A stretch of DNA of 64,000 nucleotides from JAFGNV01 sp964612485 (GTDB lineage Bacteria > Chloroflexota > Anaerolineae > 4572-78 > J111). The translations under genes and the position numbers were made by a program. Every line of letters starts with the position of its first letter. Position 1 is the first letter of the stretch. Positions 16,619-25,168 of this stretch are shown piece by piece. The stretch lies in the NCBI GenBank assembly GCA_964612485.1, contig CAZTFF010000003.1, positions 1 to 64,000 on the forward strand. Direction: 5' to 3'. A model generated the notes under the pieces. The model searched no databases. It was not told the DNA's origin and saw nothing but the letters and a program-made list of their open reading frames with translations.

Positions 16619-18052
16619 ATGCAATTAAACAATTTAGACATCATCAAAAAATCCTTGGTAGAAGCAGACGGCACCACCTACGCCCTGGCCCGTGATGAAA
16701 AAGGCGGTAAACTGCTGGCCGTGTCGGGCCAAACAGACGGTTTTGACGGGGCTGCACACGAAAGCGGCGCGTTGCTCTGCCCGCTCACGCCGGCCAATGC
16801 CGCCGCGCTGCGATCGAGATTACCCTGGCTCAAGCCGGCGCCGCTGGGCCTGCAAACCACCGCCGGCTTTGGCGACCGGCTGGGGCTGGCCACGCCCGGT
16901 CATATCTGGTCGGCCCAACAGCATCCATCGATTGCGCCCATTTTTGCCCAGCAATCCGCGCGCGAGAATGCCCGCACGGGCCGCAGCCCGCAGCAAGTGG
17001 TGGATGATGCCATGTGGGGCGTTTTCCAGGAAGGCTGGCGCGAGCCGTGGGGCGCGGACGCCGACCATCTCAAAGTGCCCGAAGTGGTCGATGCGTTTGT
17101 GGCCGCCGGCTATACCTTTTTCACCGTTGATCCCGGCGATCACGTGGACAACGACGCTCACACCGCTCCCCCCGACGCGGTGGCGGCCAAAGTTCAGGCC
17201 CTGCCCTGGGACGCCCTGACAGATACCGCCTCAAAAATGGAACAGCGTTACTTGAATACGCCCATTGAGCTGGAAGGCAGCACCCTGACGTTTGATGAGA
17301 TCACGCTGCGGCGGGCCGCGGCCAAATATGGGCCGGCCATTGCCCACGCCGCGCGGATGTACCGTTATCTGGATGAAAAAATGCAGGGCCGCCCCTTCGA
17401 TTTTGAAGTGTCGGTGGATGAAACCGAAACCCCCACCTCCCCGGAGGAACATTATTTCATCGCTGCCGAATTGCGCCGGCTGGGCGTCCACTGGGTCAGC
17501 CTGGCCCCCCGCTTTATCGGCAAATTTGAAAAGGGCGTGGACTACATCGGCGATCTGAAAGCTCTGGAAACCGACCTGGCCAGGCACGCCGCCATCACCC
17601 GCGCCCTCGGCCCTTACAAACTGAGCATCCACTCCGGCTCCGATAAATTCAGCGTCTACCCGGTCATCGCCCGGCTTACCAACGGGCTGGTTCATCTCAA
17701 AACCGCCGGCACCAGCTACCTGGAAGCCCTGCGCGCCGTGGCCCAGGTTGAGCCGCCGCTGTTCCGTGAAATTCTCGATTTCTCCCGCGGCCGCTACGAA
17801 ACCGACCGGGCCACTTACCACGTTTCGGGCCAACTGGCCAAAGTTCCGCCCGCCGTCGATCTGACCGATGAGAAACTGCCCGACCTGCTCAACCAGTTTG
17901 ATGCCCGGCAGGTGCTTCACGTCACCTACGGCTCTGTTTTAGACAGCTATAGCGACCGGCTGATGGTTGTGCTGCACCACTACATCAACACCTACAGCCA
18001 ACTGCTGGAAACCCATTTCAACCGACATTTGAATCCTTTTGTAGAGAGGTAA
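16619..18052 (+). CDS. uxaE: Tagaturonate 3-epimerase UxaE
   Basis: The 477-residue protein resembles the UxaE family described from Thermotoga, which interconverts D-tagaturonate and D-fructuronate and so lets galacturonate use the glucuronate branch without altronate enzymes. Recognisable family features are the N-terminal block APLGLQTTAGFGDRLGLATP, the segment TFFTVDPGDHVDNDAH and the later KLSIHSGSDKFSVYP. It is a predicted TIM-barrel metal enzyme. It lies directly between uxaC and an SDR fructuronate reductase, exactly the order the pathway needs. Start ATG 16619 follows AGAGGTGAACT; the upstream gap is the repeat element. Confidence 0.85.
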   Translation: MQLNNLDIIKKSLVEADGTTYALARDEKGGKLLAVSGQTDGFDGAAHESGALLCPLTPANAAALRSRLPWLKPAPLGLQTTAGFGDRLGLATPGHIWSAQQHPSIAPIFAQQSARENARTGRSPQQVVDDAMWGVFQEGWREPWGADADHLKVPEVVDAFVAAGYTFFTVDPGDHVDNDAHTAPPDAVAAKVQALPWDALTDTASKMEQRYLNTPIELEGSTLTFDEITLRRAAAKYGPAIAHAARMYRYLDEKMQGRPFDFEVSVDETETPTSPEEHYFIAAELRRLGVHWVSLAPRFIGKFEKGVDYIGDLKALETDLARHAAITRALGPYKLSIHSGSDKFSVYPVIARLTNGLVHLKTAGTSYLEALRAVAQVEPPLFREILDFSRGRYETDRATYHVSGQLAKVPPAVDLTDEKLPDLLNQFDARQVLHVTYGSVLDSYSDRLMVVLHHYINTYSQLLETHFNRHLNPFVER

Positions 18053-18055
18053 CGT

Positions 18056-18889
18056 ATGGACTTGCGAGAAATAACCAACCTGTATGATTTTACCGGCCGC
18101 ACCGTAGCTATCAGCGGCGGCGCGGGCATTCTGGGCGGCGAAATGGCCTGCGCCCTGGTGGGCTGCGGCGCTAACGTCGCCATCCTGGATCGTGACCCCG
18201 CCCTGGCCGACCGGCTGCTGGACCGGCTGGGCTGCGGTCCCGGCTGCGGCATTGTGGTTTATGCCGATGTGCTGAAACCGGAAACGCTGGCAGAAGCGGA
18301 GGAAGCGATCCGCAAAGAATTTGGCCCGGTCGATACCCTGATCAACGGCGCGGGCGGCAACAAAAAAGAGGCCACCACCTCCCCCGATCTATCGTTTCTG
18401 GACCTGCCCGCCGATGCGATCCGCTGGGTGTTTGATCTGAATTTTCTGGGCACGCTGCTGCCCACCCAAATTTTCGGCAAAAACATGATCGAGCGCGGCG
18501 AGGGCTGTATTCTCAACGTTTCGTCGATGAACTCTTTCCGCCCGCTCACCCGCATCCCGGCCTACTCCGCGGCCAAAGCCGCCATCAGCAACTTTACCCA
18601 ATGGCTGGCCGTGCATATGGCCCAGGAATATTCGCCCAAGATTCGGGTCAACGCGCTGGCCCCCGGCTTTTTCCTGACCGACCAGAACCGCTTTTTGCTG
18701 ACCGATGAAACAACCGGCGACCTAACGCCCCGGGGCCGCACCATCATCGACCACACCCCGATGGGGCGTTTTGGCGATCCCGAAGATTTACTGGGCACAA
18801 CGCTCTGGCTGCTTTCGCCCGCTTCGGCCTTTGTGACCGGCGTGGTAGTTCCCGTTGACGGTGGATTTTCCGCCTTCAGCGGGGTGTAA
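18056..18889 (+). CDS. uxuB: SDR-family D-mannonate oxidoreductase (fructuronate reductase)
   Basis: This 277-residue short-chain dehydrogenase has the cofactor motif SGGAGILGGEMA (residues 20-31), the NGAGG strand, catalytic Ser in NVSSMNSF, YSAAK (Tyr/Lys) and a C-terminal VPVDGGFSAFSGV. It probably reduces D-fructuronate to D-mannonate with NAD(P)H. Members with the same TGRTVAISGGAGILGG opening are known beside uronate genes in Thermotoga and Bacillus (the SDR type of UxuB, unrelated to the E. coli long-chain enzyme). The gene begins 3 bp after uxaE, showing tight coupling. Substrate is inferred from family and order of genes. Confidence 0.83.
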   Translation: MDLREITNLYDFTGRTVAISGGAGILGGEMACALVGCGANVAILDRDPALADRLLDRLGCGPGCGIVVYADVLKPETLAEAEEAIRKEFGPVDTLINGAGGNKKEATTSPDLSFLDLPADAIRWVFDLNFLGTLLPTQIFGKNMIERGEGCILNVSSMNSFRPLTRIPAYSAAKAAISNFTQWLAVHMAQEYSPKIRVNALAPGFFLTDQNRFLLTDETTGDLTPRGRTIIDHTPMGRFGDPEDLLGTTLWLLSPASAFVTGVVVPVDGGFSAFSGV

Positions 18890-18928
18890 GATATCTAACA
18901 TCAAAACTTAACTCTTGGAGGTAAACTA

Positions 18929-19828
18929 ATGACAGACTATCCTGAAGCCGCCCGCCCGCTGGCGGAATTGGAACCCAAACACGATTTTTTTGTAGGCATA
19001 GATTCTGATGGCTGCGCCTTTGACTCGATGGAGATCAAGCACAAAGAATGTTTCTGTCCCAACACCATCAAATATTGGGATTTGCAGCCGGTGTCTAAAT
19101 ACGCCCGCGAGGCCGCCGAATTTGTCAACCTGTATTCAAAATGGCGCGGCATCAACCGTTGGCCGGCCCTGGTGATGGTGTTTGACCTGCTGCGTGAGCG
19201 GGCCGAGGTCCAGGCGCGGAACATCGTTCCCCCGGAAGCGCCCCGCATCCGTGAATTTATTGACAACGACGCCTTTCCCAAAAGCGACGATGGCCTGCGA
19301 GCCTATCTCGCTGAGCATCCCGACCCCGAATTGGACAGGGCGCTGGCCTGGACCACCGCGGTCAACGATACGGTGGCTGATATGGTTCACGGCGTGCCGC
19401 CCTACCCCCACGTGCGGGAAAGCCTGGAATTTTTGTCGGACAAGGCTGATATGATCGTGGTCTCGGCCACACCGGTGCGGGCGCTCACCCAGGAGTGGAA
19501 CGAACACGATATTGCCCAATTTGTGCGCGTCATCGCCGGGCAGGAGATGGGCAAAAAGGCGCTGCATTTGGAACTGGCCGCCAAAGACAAATATCCGTCG
19601 GATCATATTTTGATGATCGGTGACGCGCCGGGCGATATGCGGGCAGCCAAAGCCAACGACGCTCTCTTCTACCCCATCAATCCCGGGCATGAAGAAGAAT
19701 CGTGGCGTCGATTCAAAGAAGAAGCCGTCCACAAGTTTTTGGCCGGCACGTACAAGGGCGACTACGAGGCCAAAGTGATTGTCGAATTTGAGCAGTTCTT
19801 GCCCGATACGCCGCCCTGGAAGGCATAG
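18929..19828 (+). CDS. HAD-superfamily hydrolase, probable sugar-acid phosphatase
   Basis: The 299-residue protein has all four HAD motifs: I, GIDSDGCAFDSM (nucleophile D and DxD); II, MIVVSATPVRAL (Ser); III, GKKALHLELAAKDK (Lys); IV, MIGDAPGDMRAA. A large alpha-helical cap lies between motifs I and II (residues 40-165). It should remove phosphate from a small molecule in the cytoplasm. It lies in the uronate operon 39 bp after the SDR, behind GGAGGTAAACTA, and 4 bp before the LarA homologue. A role in cleaning a dead-end phosphorylated sugar acid, or turning over a LarA cofactor intermediate, is only speculation. Confidence 0.8.
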   Translation: MTDYPEAARPLAELEPKHDFFVGIDSDGCAFDSMEIKHKECFCPNTIKYWDLQPVSKYAREAAEFVNLYSKWRGINRWPALVMVFDLLRERAEVQARNIVPPEAPRIREFIDNDAFPKSDDGLRAYLAEHPDPELDRALAWTTAVNDTVADMVHGVPPYPHVRESLEFLSDKADMIVVSATPVRALTQEWNEHDIAQFVRVIAGQEMGKKALHLELAAKDKYPSDHILMIGDAPGDMRAAKANDALFYPINPGHEEESWRRFKEEAVHKFLAGTYKGDYEAKVIVEFEQFLPDTPPWKA

Positions 19829-19832
19829 GATT

Positions 19833-21080
19833 ATGTTGGAAAGACTTGTCAACAAAAACCGGGCGCTGGCCGAAAGTGAGGTGGTCAACCTGCTGGCCAA
19901 TGCCCTGGAACAGGCAGATTTAACGGGCAAACGAGTCCTGGTCATCATCCCCGACAGCACCCGGACCGCGCCCATTCCCCTGATGTTCCGCGCCCTGCAA
20001 GACGCACTGGGCGAGAAAGCGGCAGCGCTGGATTACCTGGTGGCGCTGGGCACGCATATGGCCATGGATGATGACGCCCTGAGCCGCCTGGTGGGCGTGC
20101 CGGTACAGGACGGCCGGGCCGGAACGTCTTACATGTTCAATCACCGCTGGGACCTGCCCGACACGTTTGTTGAACTGGGCCAACTCTCCGCCGCAGAAGT
20201 GGAAGATATCAGTGATGGCCGCCTGTCGCTGGATGTGCCGATCCGGCTGAATAAACTCATCCTGGACTACGATCAAATATTAATTTGCAGCCCGGTCTTC
20301 CCTCACGAAGTGGCCGGGTTCTCCGGGGGCAACAAATACTTTATCCCCGGCGTGGCCGGGCCGGAGATCATCAATGTGACCCACTGGCTGGGCGCGTTGG
20401 TGACGAGTATGGACATCATTGGCGTGGCCGATACGCCGGTGCGCCGGATGATCGACCGGGGCGCGTCGTTTATCCCCACGCCCACCCTTTGCCTGGCGAT
20501 GGTAATGCACGGCCAGTCGCTGCACGGCTTTTACGTGGGCGAAATGGAAGAAACCTGGCAGGCGGCCACAGAATTGTCGGCGGCGATGGACATTGTCTAT
20601 GTGGATCAACCCTACCGGCGCGTGCTGTCGGTTATCCCCGAAATGTACGACGACCTGTGGACCGGAGCCAAAGGGATGTACAAACTGGAACCGGCCATTG
20701 CCGACGGCGGCGAGGTCATCATCTACGCCCCGCACATCACCGAAGTATCTTACGCCCACGGCGCCATCATCGATGAAATCGGCTATCACATCCGCGACTA
20801 CTTCACCAGGCAGTGGGATCGCTTCAAACATTATCCCTGGGGCGTGCTGGCTCACTCTACCCACCTGCGGGGCGGCGGCACGTTTGAAGACGGCGTTGAA
20901 AATCCTCGGATTCAAGTGACGCTGGCCAGTGGCATTCCGCCGGAACGGTGCGAGCGAATTGGGCTGGGCTATCTTGATCCCGCCACCATCGATCCCGAAG
21001 ATTGGGCGGGCCGCGAAGACGAAGGAGTTTTGCTTGTCCGGCGGGCGGGCGAGATGTTGTATCGGGTAAAATCAGGGTAG
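19833..21080 (+). CDS. LarA-type nickel-dependent hydroxyacid racemase/epimerase
   Basis: This 415-residue DUF2088 protein is homologous to lactate racemase LarA, which inverts an alpha-hydroxyacid carbon by hydride transfer to a nickel-pincer nucleotide bound through a Lys. Residues aligned by eye with LarA are present: D41 and R44 (PDSTR), H75 (GTHMAM), H158, K168 and H184 in the block PHEVAGFSGGNK through NVTHW, with the same 10- and 16-residue spacings as LarA H174-K184-H200. Family members include D-gluconate 2-epimerases, so a gluconate/mannonate activity would fit between fructuronate reductase and 6-phosphogluconate dehydrogenase. ATG 19833 lies 4 bp after the HAD gene. Cofactor genes larB, larC and larE are not in the window. 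Confidence 0.88.
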   Translation: MLERLVNKNRALAESEVVNLLANALEQADLTGKRVLVIIPDSTRTAPIPLMFRALQDALGEKAAALDYLVALGTHMAMDDDALSRLVGVPVQDGRAGTSYMFNHRWDLPDTFVELGQLSAAEVEDISDGRLSLDVPIRLNKLILDYDQILICSPVFPHEVAGFSGGNKYFIPGVAGPEIINVTHWLGALVTSMDIIGVADTPVRRMIDRGASFIPTPTLCLAMVMHGQSLHGFYVGEMEETWQAATELSAAMDIVYVDQPYRRVLSVIPEMYDDLWTGAKGMYKLEPAIADGGEVIIYAPHITEVSYAHGAIIDEIGYHIRDYFTRQWDRFKHYPWGVLAHSTHLRGGGTFEDGVENPRIQVTLASGIPPERCERIGLGYLDPATIDPEDWAGREDEGVLLVRRAGEMLYRVKSG

Positions 21081-21129
21081 CAAGGTAACAGATTTGCTGC
21101 CTTGTTACTCTGCAACCCTGCTACTTTGC
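21077..21129. repeat. GTAGCAAAG-family inverted repeat, copy 1
   Basis: GTAGCAAGGTAACA and its near-complement form a foldback between the larA-like gene and gnd. The repeat begins at the last bases of the larA-like gene, including its TAG stop. A longer relative lies at 39084-39180. Confidence 0.7.
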
Positions 21130-21165
21130 CAACAAAATATTGAACTCAAACACAAGGAGAATAAA

Positions 21166-22632
21166 ATGAGTAACTGTGATCTGGGCCTGGTGGGCCTGGC
21201 CGTGATGGGCCAAAACCTGGTCTTAAATATGAACGACCACGGCTTCAAAGTGGCGGTGTATAACCGCACCGTATCCAAAGTGGATGATTTTCTCAACGGC
21301 AACGCCAAAGGCACCGAGGTTGAGGGCGCCCACTCCATCGAAGAGTTGGTGGGGCTGCTCAAAAAACCGCGCCGGGTGATGATGCTGGTTAAAGCCGGCC
21401 AGCCGGTAGACGATTTCATCGAACAACTGATCCCCCATCTGGAAGAAGGCGACATCATCATTGACGGCGGCAACTCCAACTACAACGATACCATCCGCCG
21501 CGCGGAATATGTGGAATCAAAAGGGCTGCGCTACATCGGCACCGGCGTATCCGGCGGCGAAGAAGGCGCGCGCCACGGCCCCTCGATCATGCCCGGCGGC
21601 TCACCCGAAGCCTGGCCGCACGTCAAACCCATTTTCCAGGCGGTGGCGGCCAAAGTGGAAGACCCCGTCACCGGCGAAATCGAGCCGTGCTGCGATTGGG
21701 TGGGCGAAAACGGCGCCGGTCATTACGTCAAAATGGTACACAACGGCATCGAATACGGCGATATGCAGTTAATCTGCGAATCGTACTATCTGATGAAAAA
21801 CGTGCTGGGCATGAGCAACGACGAAATGCACCAAACCTTTGCCGAGTGGAATGAGGGAAAACTCGATTCCTACCTTATCGAAATTACCCGCGATATTTTG
21901 GGATACCAGGACGAAAACGGCGAGTATGTGGTTGACAAAATCCTGGACACCGCCGGCCAGAAAGGCACCGGCAAATGGACCGGCATCTCCTCCTTGGAGA
22001 TGGGCATTCCGCTGACCCTGATTGGCGAGGCGGTTTACGCCCGCGCGCTGTCGGCGTTGAAAGAGGAGCGGGTGGCGGCCTCCAAGGTGCTGTCCGGGCC
22101 CGCGCCCGAATTTGACGGCGACAAAAAAGCGTTTGTTGACGATATCCGCGAGGCGCTGTACGCGTCGAAGATCATCTCCTACGCGCAGGGCTATATGCTG
22201 CTGCGCGCGGCGGCGGAAGAGTACAACTGGAACCTCAACTACGGCGGCATCGCCCTGATGTGGCGCGGCGGCTGCATTATCCGCTCGGTGTTCCTGGGCA
22301 AGATCAAAGAAGCTTTTGACCACAACCCCGATCTGACCAACCTGCTGCTGGACGACTACTTCAAAGAGCAGGTAGAATCGGCCCAGGCCGCCTGGCGGCG
22401 GGTAGTGGCCAAAGCGGTGAGCATGGGCGTACCGGTTCCGGCCATGTCGAGCGCGCTGGCCTTTTTTGACGGCTACCGCAACGAGCGGCTGCCGGCCAAC
22501 CTGCTCCAGGCCCAGCGCGATTACTTTGGCGCGCACACCTACGAGCGCATCGACGAACCGCGCGGCAAATTTTTCCACACCAACTGGACCGGCAGCGGCG
22601 GCGATGTGACCGCCGGCACTTACGTGGCGTAA
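21166..22632 (+). CDS. gnd: 6-phosphogluconate dehydrogenase, decarboxylating
   Basis: Gnd converts 6-phosphogluconate to ribulose 5-phosphate and CO2 with NADP+. The 488-residue product has the N-terminal Rossmann motif GLAVMGQNLVLNM, DGGNSNYNDTIRR, the substrate signature GTGVSGGEEGARHGPSIMPGG, catalytic Lys/Asn in HYVKMVHNGIEYGDMQ, and the C-terminal family block SALAFFDGYRNERLPANLLQAQRDYFGAHTYER. It is the long form typical of the classical enzyme. I chose ATG 21166 after AAGGAGAATAAA; the longer in-frame ORF starts inside the repeat. Its presence in a uronate operon is unusual and suggests that gluconate, not KDG, is the exit metabolite. Confidence 0.96.
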   Translation: MSNCDLGLVGLAVMGQNLVLNMNDHGFKVAVYNRTVSKVDDFLNGNAKGTEVEGAHSIEELVGLLKKPRRVMMLVKAGQPVDDFIEQLIPHLEEGDIIIDGGNSNYNDTIRRAEYVESKGLRYIGTGVSGGEEGARHGPSIMPGGSPEAWPHVKPIFQAVAAKVEDPVTGEIEPCCDWVGENGAGHYVKMVHNGIEYGDMQLICESYYLMKNVLGMSNDEMHQTFAEWNEGKLDSYLIEITRDILGYQDENGEYVVDKILDTAGQKGTGKWTGISSLEMGIPLTLIGEAVYARALSALKEERVAASKVLSGPAPEFDGDKKAFVDDIREALYASKIISYAQGYMLLRAAAEEYNWNLNYGGIALMWRGGCIIRSVFLGKIKEAFDHNPDLTNLLLDDYFKEQVESAQAAWRRVVAKAVSMGVPVPAMSSALAFFDGYRNERLPANLLQAQRDYFGAHTYERIDEPRGKFFHTNWTGSGGDVTAGTYVA

Positions 22633-22642
22633 AAGAGACAAC

Positions 22643-22715
22643 TGTCATTCTGAGCGAAGCGAAGAATCCCCTTGGTCTTGAGGAAGGAGACTCCTCGCTA
22701 TCGCTCGGAGTGACA
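22643..22715. repeat. MITE-like GTCATTCTGAGCGAAGCG repeat
   Basis: The left end TGTCATTCTGAGCGAAGCGA and right end TCGCTCGGAGTGACA are near-perfect inverted copies. This widespread type of non-coding repeat is seen in many bacterial genomes between genes. It fills the gnd-pfk spacer and leaves an AAGGAG site for the next gene. Confidence 0.8.
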
Positions 22716-22748
22716 TGCAAAGTTATTTTTTACAAGGAGATTCACCCA

Positions 22749-24044
22749 ATGACAAAACCCAAAAATGTAGTCGTGGCCCAATCCGGCGGCCCCACGCCTG
22801 TTATCAACAGTTCGCTGCGGGGGGTGGCGGAAACCTGCCGGGCGATGCCGGATGTGTTTGGCGCGGTGTACGCCGGCCTGCACGGTATCGAGGGCGTATT
22901 GAAGGAAGAATTGATCGATCTATCGGCCCAACCTGCCGAAGAGATTGCTCTGTTGAGTACCACCCCGGCGGCGGGATCGATTGGCACCTGCCGCTACAAA
23001 CTCAAAGCGCACCAGCAGGAAGATTTTGAGCGGGTCATTGACGTATTCAAAGCGCACAACGTGGGCTACTTTTTCTACAACGGCGGCAATGATTCGATGG
23101 ACACGGCCCACAAAGTGGCCCAACTGGCTCACGAACGGGGCCTCGATCTGGTGGCCGCGGGCGTGCCCAAAACTATCGACAATGATGTAGGGGACAGCGA
23201 GTTCAAATTGATAGACCACACGCCGGGTTACGGCTCGGTGGCGCGGTATTGGGCCTTGAACGTGCAGACGGCCAATGAGGAAAACAAAGGCTCCAGCCCC
23301 GCCGACCCGGTGCTGGTGATCCAGGCCATGGGCCGTAAAATCGGCTATATTCCCGCCGCCGCCCGCCTGGCCGACCCCAATCGGGAAATGCCCTTGCTGA
23401 TTTTTATGAAAGAATCGGGGTTGACCCTGGAAGAATTGGGTGACAAGGTTAACGATATGGTGAAAGAGCGAGGCCGCGCGGTAGTGGTGGTCAGCGAAGG
23501 CTTTGACGTGGGCGATGTTGGCGCGCGCAAAGATTCCTTTGGGCATACGATGTTCAGCGCCAGCGGCACCACCGTATCGCAAGTGGTAGTTAACTACCTG
23601 AATGAGGTAGGACTGGCCGCCAAAGGCGCGGCCCGAGGCAATACACCCGGCACCGACCAACGGCACAGCATGATCTACGCCTCAACGGTAGACATTGAAG
23701 AAGCCTACAAAGTGGGCCAAAAAGCGGCGCTGATTGCCGCCGAAGAAGGCTCCGGCTATATGTCCACTATTCTGCGCCAACCCGGTTCGATTTACAACGT
23801 CTATTATGACAAAGTTCCGTTGGAATTGGTAGCCAATTCCGAGCGTTCCCTGCCCCGGGCCTGGATCGCCCCCGGCGGCGCCGATGTCACCGATGAGTTT
23901 GTGGCCTACGCCCGCCCGCTCATTGGCGACGATTGGCCCAGCATTCCGCTGGTGGATGGGCGGCAGCGCTTTGCCCGCATCGAGCCGGTGATGGCGGAAC
24001 AAAAACTCCCGGCGTATGTGCCGCAGGCGGATCGTAAAACGTAA
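22749..24044 (+). CDS. pfp: Phosphofructokinase, probably PPi-dependent
   Basis: This 431-residue enzyme phosphorylates fructose 6-phosphate, and in many bacteria also sedoheptulose 7-phosphate. It has the PFK phosphate loop QSGGPTPVIN, the acidic motif GGNDSMDT (112-119), PKTIDND (140-146) and the substrate block MGRKIGYIPAAARLA. The residue pair that separates donors, Asp after GGN (D115) and Lys before TIDND (K141), is the PPi pattern rather than the Gly/Gly of ATP enzymes. A PPi enzyme is reversible and links the pentose phosphate pool made by Gnd to glycolysis. ATG 22749 follows AAGGAGATTCACCCA. Confidence 0.9.
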   Translation: MTKPKNVVVAQSGGPTPVINSSLRGVAETCRAMPDVFGAVYAGLHGIEGVLKEELIDLSAQPAEEIALLSTTPAAGSIGTCRYKLKAHQQEDFERVIDVFKAHNVGYFFYNGGNDSMDTAHKVAQLAHERGLDLVAAGVPKTIDNDVGDSEFKLIDHTPGYGSVARYWALNVQTANEENKGSSPADPVLVIQAMGRKIGYIPAAARLADPNREMPLLIFMKESGLTLEELGDKVNDMVKERGRAVVVVSEGFDVGDVGARKDSFGHTMFSASGTTVSQVVVNYLNEVGLAAKGAARGNTPGTDQRHSMIYASTVDIEEAYKVGQKAALIAAEEGSGYMSTILRQPGSIYNVYYDKVPLELVANSERSLPRAWIAPGGADVTDEFVAYARPLIGDDWPSIPLVDGRQRFARIEPVMAEQKLPAYVPQADRKT

Positions 24045-24062
24045 CCTTCACTTTTAAAATAT

Positions 24063-24458
24063 AAACCGGCGCATCGATCAAGGGCGATAGGTAGGGCGTG
24101 CTGCCCACCGACACCTGCCCGCCCCCGCTAAATCCAATCAAAAATACGGGTTTATGGCTGCCCAGCCGATACCCGTGCCGGGCCAAACTACGCGCAATCT
24201 CATGAGCCACGCCCAAGGAGTAAATGGCCGTAACGGGGGTCGGCAGAAACGGCCACTTGCAAGATATTTCGGAGGCGGGGCTTCAATGGTTTCTGTCTCG
24301 TCAAATTCTCCCTCCGCCACTTCATCCAGGCTTGGCGCTTTGCCCGTCCAGCCGGCCCACCAGCCCAGCGACTCCAACGGGGCGGCTACCGCTGCCACCA
24401 GCAGCAGTAATACGCCTAAACCAATGAGGGTAAAAACCTGCTCAATGACCCAATCCAT
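24063..24458 (-). pseudogene. Broken hydrolase-like membrane protein gene
   Basis: The first 70 codons (ATG 24458 after GGAGTTGAAAT) encode a membrane helix (TLIGLGVLLLLVAAVAAPLE) and an acidic segment. The frame then runs into nonsense-like sequence. In another frame, 24216 downwards reads GVAHEIARSLARHGYRLG and FLIGFSGGGQVSVGS, an alpha/beta-hydrolase-like GxSxG segment, before stopping against the 3' end of the phosphofructokinase gene. Together this looks like one gene that lost internal sequence, suffered a frameshift and was cut short at its end. An assembly error could give the same picture. No intact relative is in the window. Confidence 0.55.
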
Positions 24459-24683
24459 ATTTCAACTCCATTATTTTTCTCACTAAACAAGATTGTGGAG
24501 GGCAAACATTTCGTAAATTTCGCGTGTATTGTTAATGACATCGGAACAACAAGCGCATCGGTAATCCGTTGGGCCCGTGGCGACCGCTCACAGGTGATAT
24601 TTTTTTTTGGAAAAAACATCAAGAGCCGATCAAAAAAGCATTATAAATTGATTGTTGATTGTTGATTTCTGCAAATAACGACG
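24459..24683. other. Intergenic region without recognised gene
   Basis: This stretch separates two shortened minus-strand genes. One short open frame exists, but its composition and content are not protein-like. I see no hairpin terminator or promoter of note. Confidence 0.4.
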
Positions 24684-25031
24684 TCAACCATACCATCGCG
24701 CCACCCGATCTGCCGCCCACACCCCCACCAACATCGACACCGTGGTGGTAATACTTCCCAACGATAACAACGGCACGCCAACCAACGAATGGCCCAGATT
24801 ACAGCCGCCGGCAATAGCCGCGCCAATGCCCATCAAAAAACCGCCGGCGGCCAGCCCCAGGTAGCGGGGCAGCGACTCGCCCCGCAGCAGGGCCAAAATA
24901 TAGGCCCGAAACAGATCAAGCTGTTTGGGAACTCGCACCAGCCCTCGCAGCGTGCTGTGAAAACACAGATCGCCCCGTTCGATAATATAACCCAGTCCTA
25001 AACCGCTGAATATGGCTAAAATAATGGTCAT
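24684..25031 (-). CDS. YeeE/YedE-family sulfur transporter, internally shortened
   Basis: The 115-residue membrane protein matches both ends of the YeeE/YedE (thiosulfate and related sulfur uptake) family but not its middle. The N-terminus has the RGDLCFHSTLRGL block with the first conserved Cys. The C-terminal part has GGFLMGIGAAIAGGCNLGH with the last conserved Cys. Full members are about 350-400 residues with eight or nine helices, so an in-frame internal deletion of over 200 residues is the likely explanation. Half-size family members exist, so function is not excluded. ATG 25031 follows AGGAGATTTTG. No TusA-like partner is visible. Confidence 0.65.
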   Translation of the reverse strand: MTIILAIFSGLGLGYIIERGDLCFHSTLRGLVRVPKQLDLFRAYILALLRGESLPRYLGLAAGGFLMGIGAAIAGGCNLGHSLVGVPLLSLGSITTTVSMLVGVWAADRVARWYG

Positions 25032-25168
25032 CAAAATCTCCTCTTTGTGAGCCGGCTTACAGTTGAAGCCATCCCACCTTGTGTTATACTTACCTTACGC
25101 GCCAATGGTTAAGATTCTCTTAACATCTTTGGCTTACAGTATAAATCATAGGAGTTACACAAAAACGC

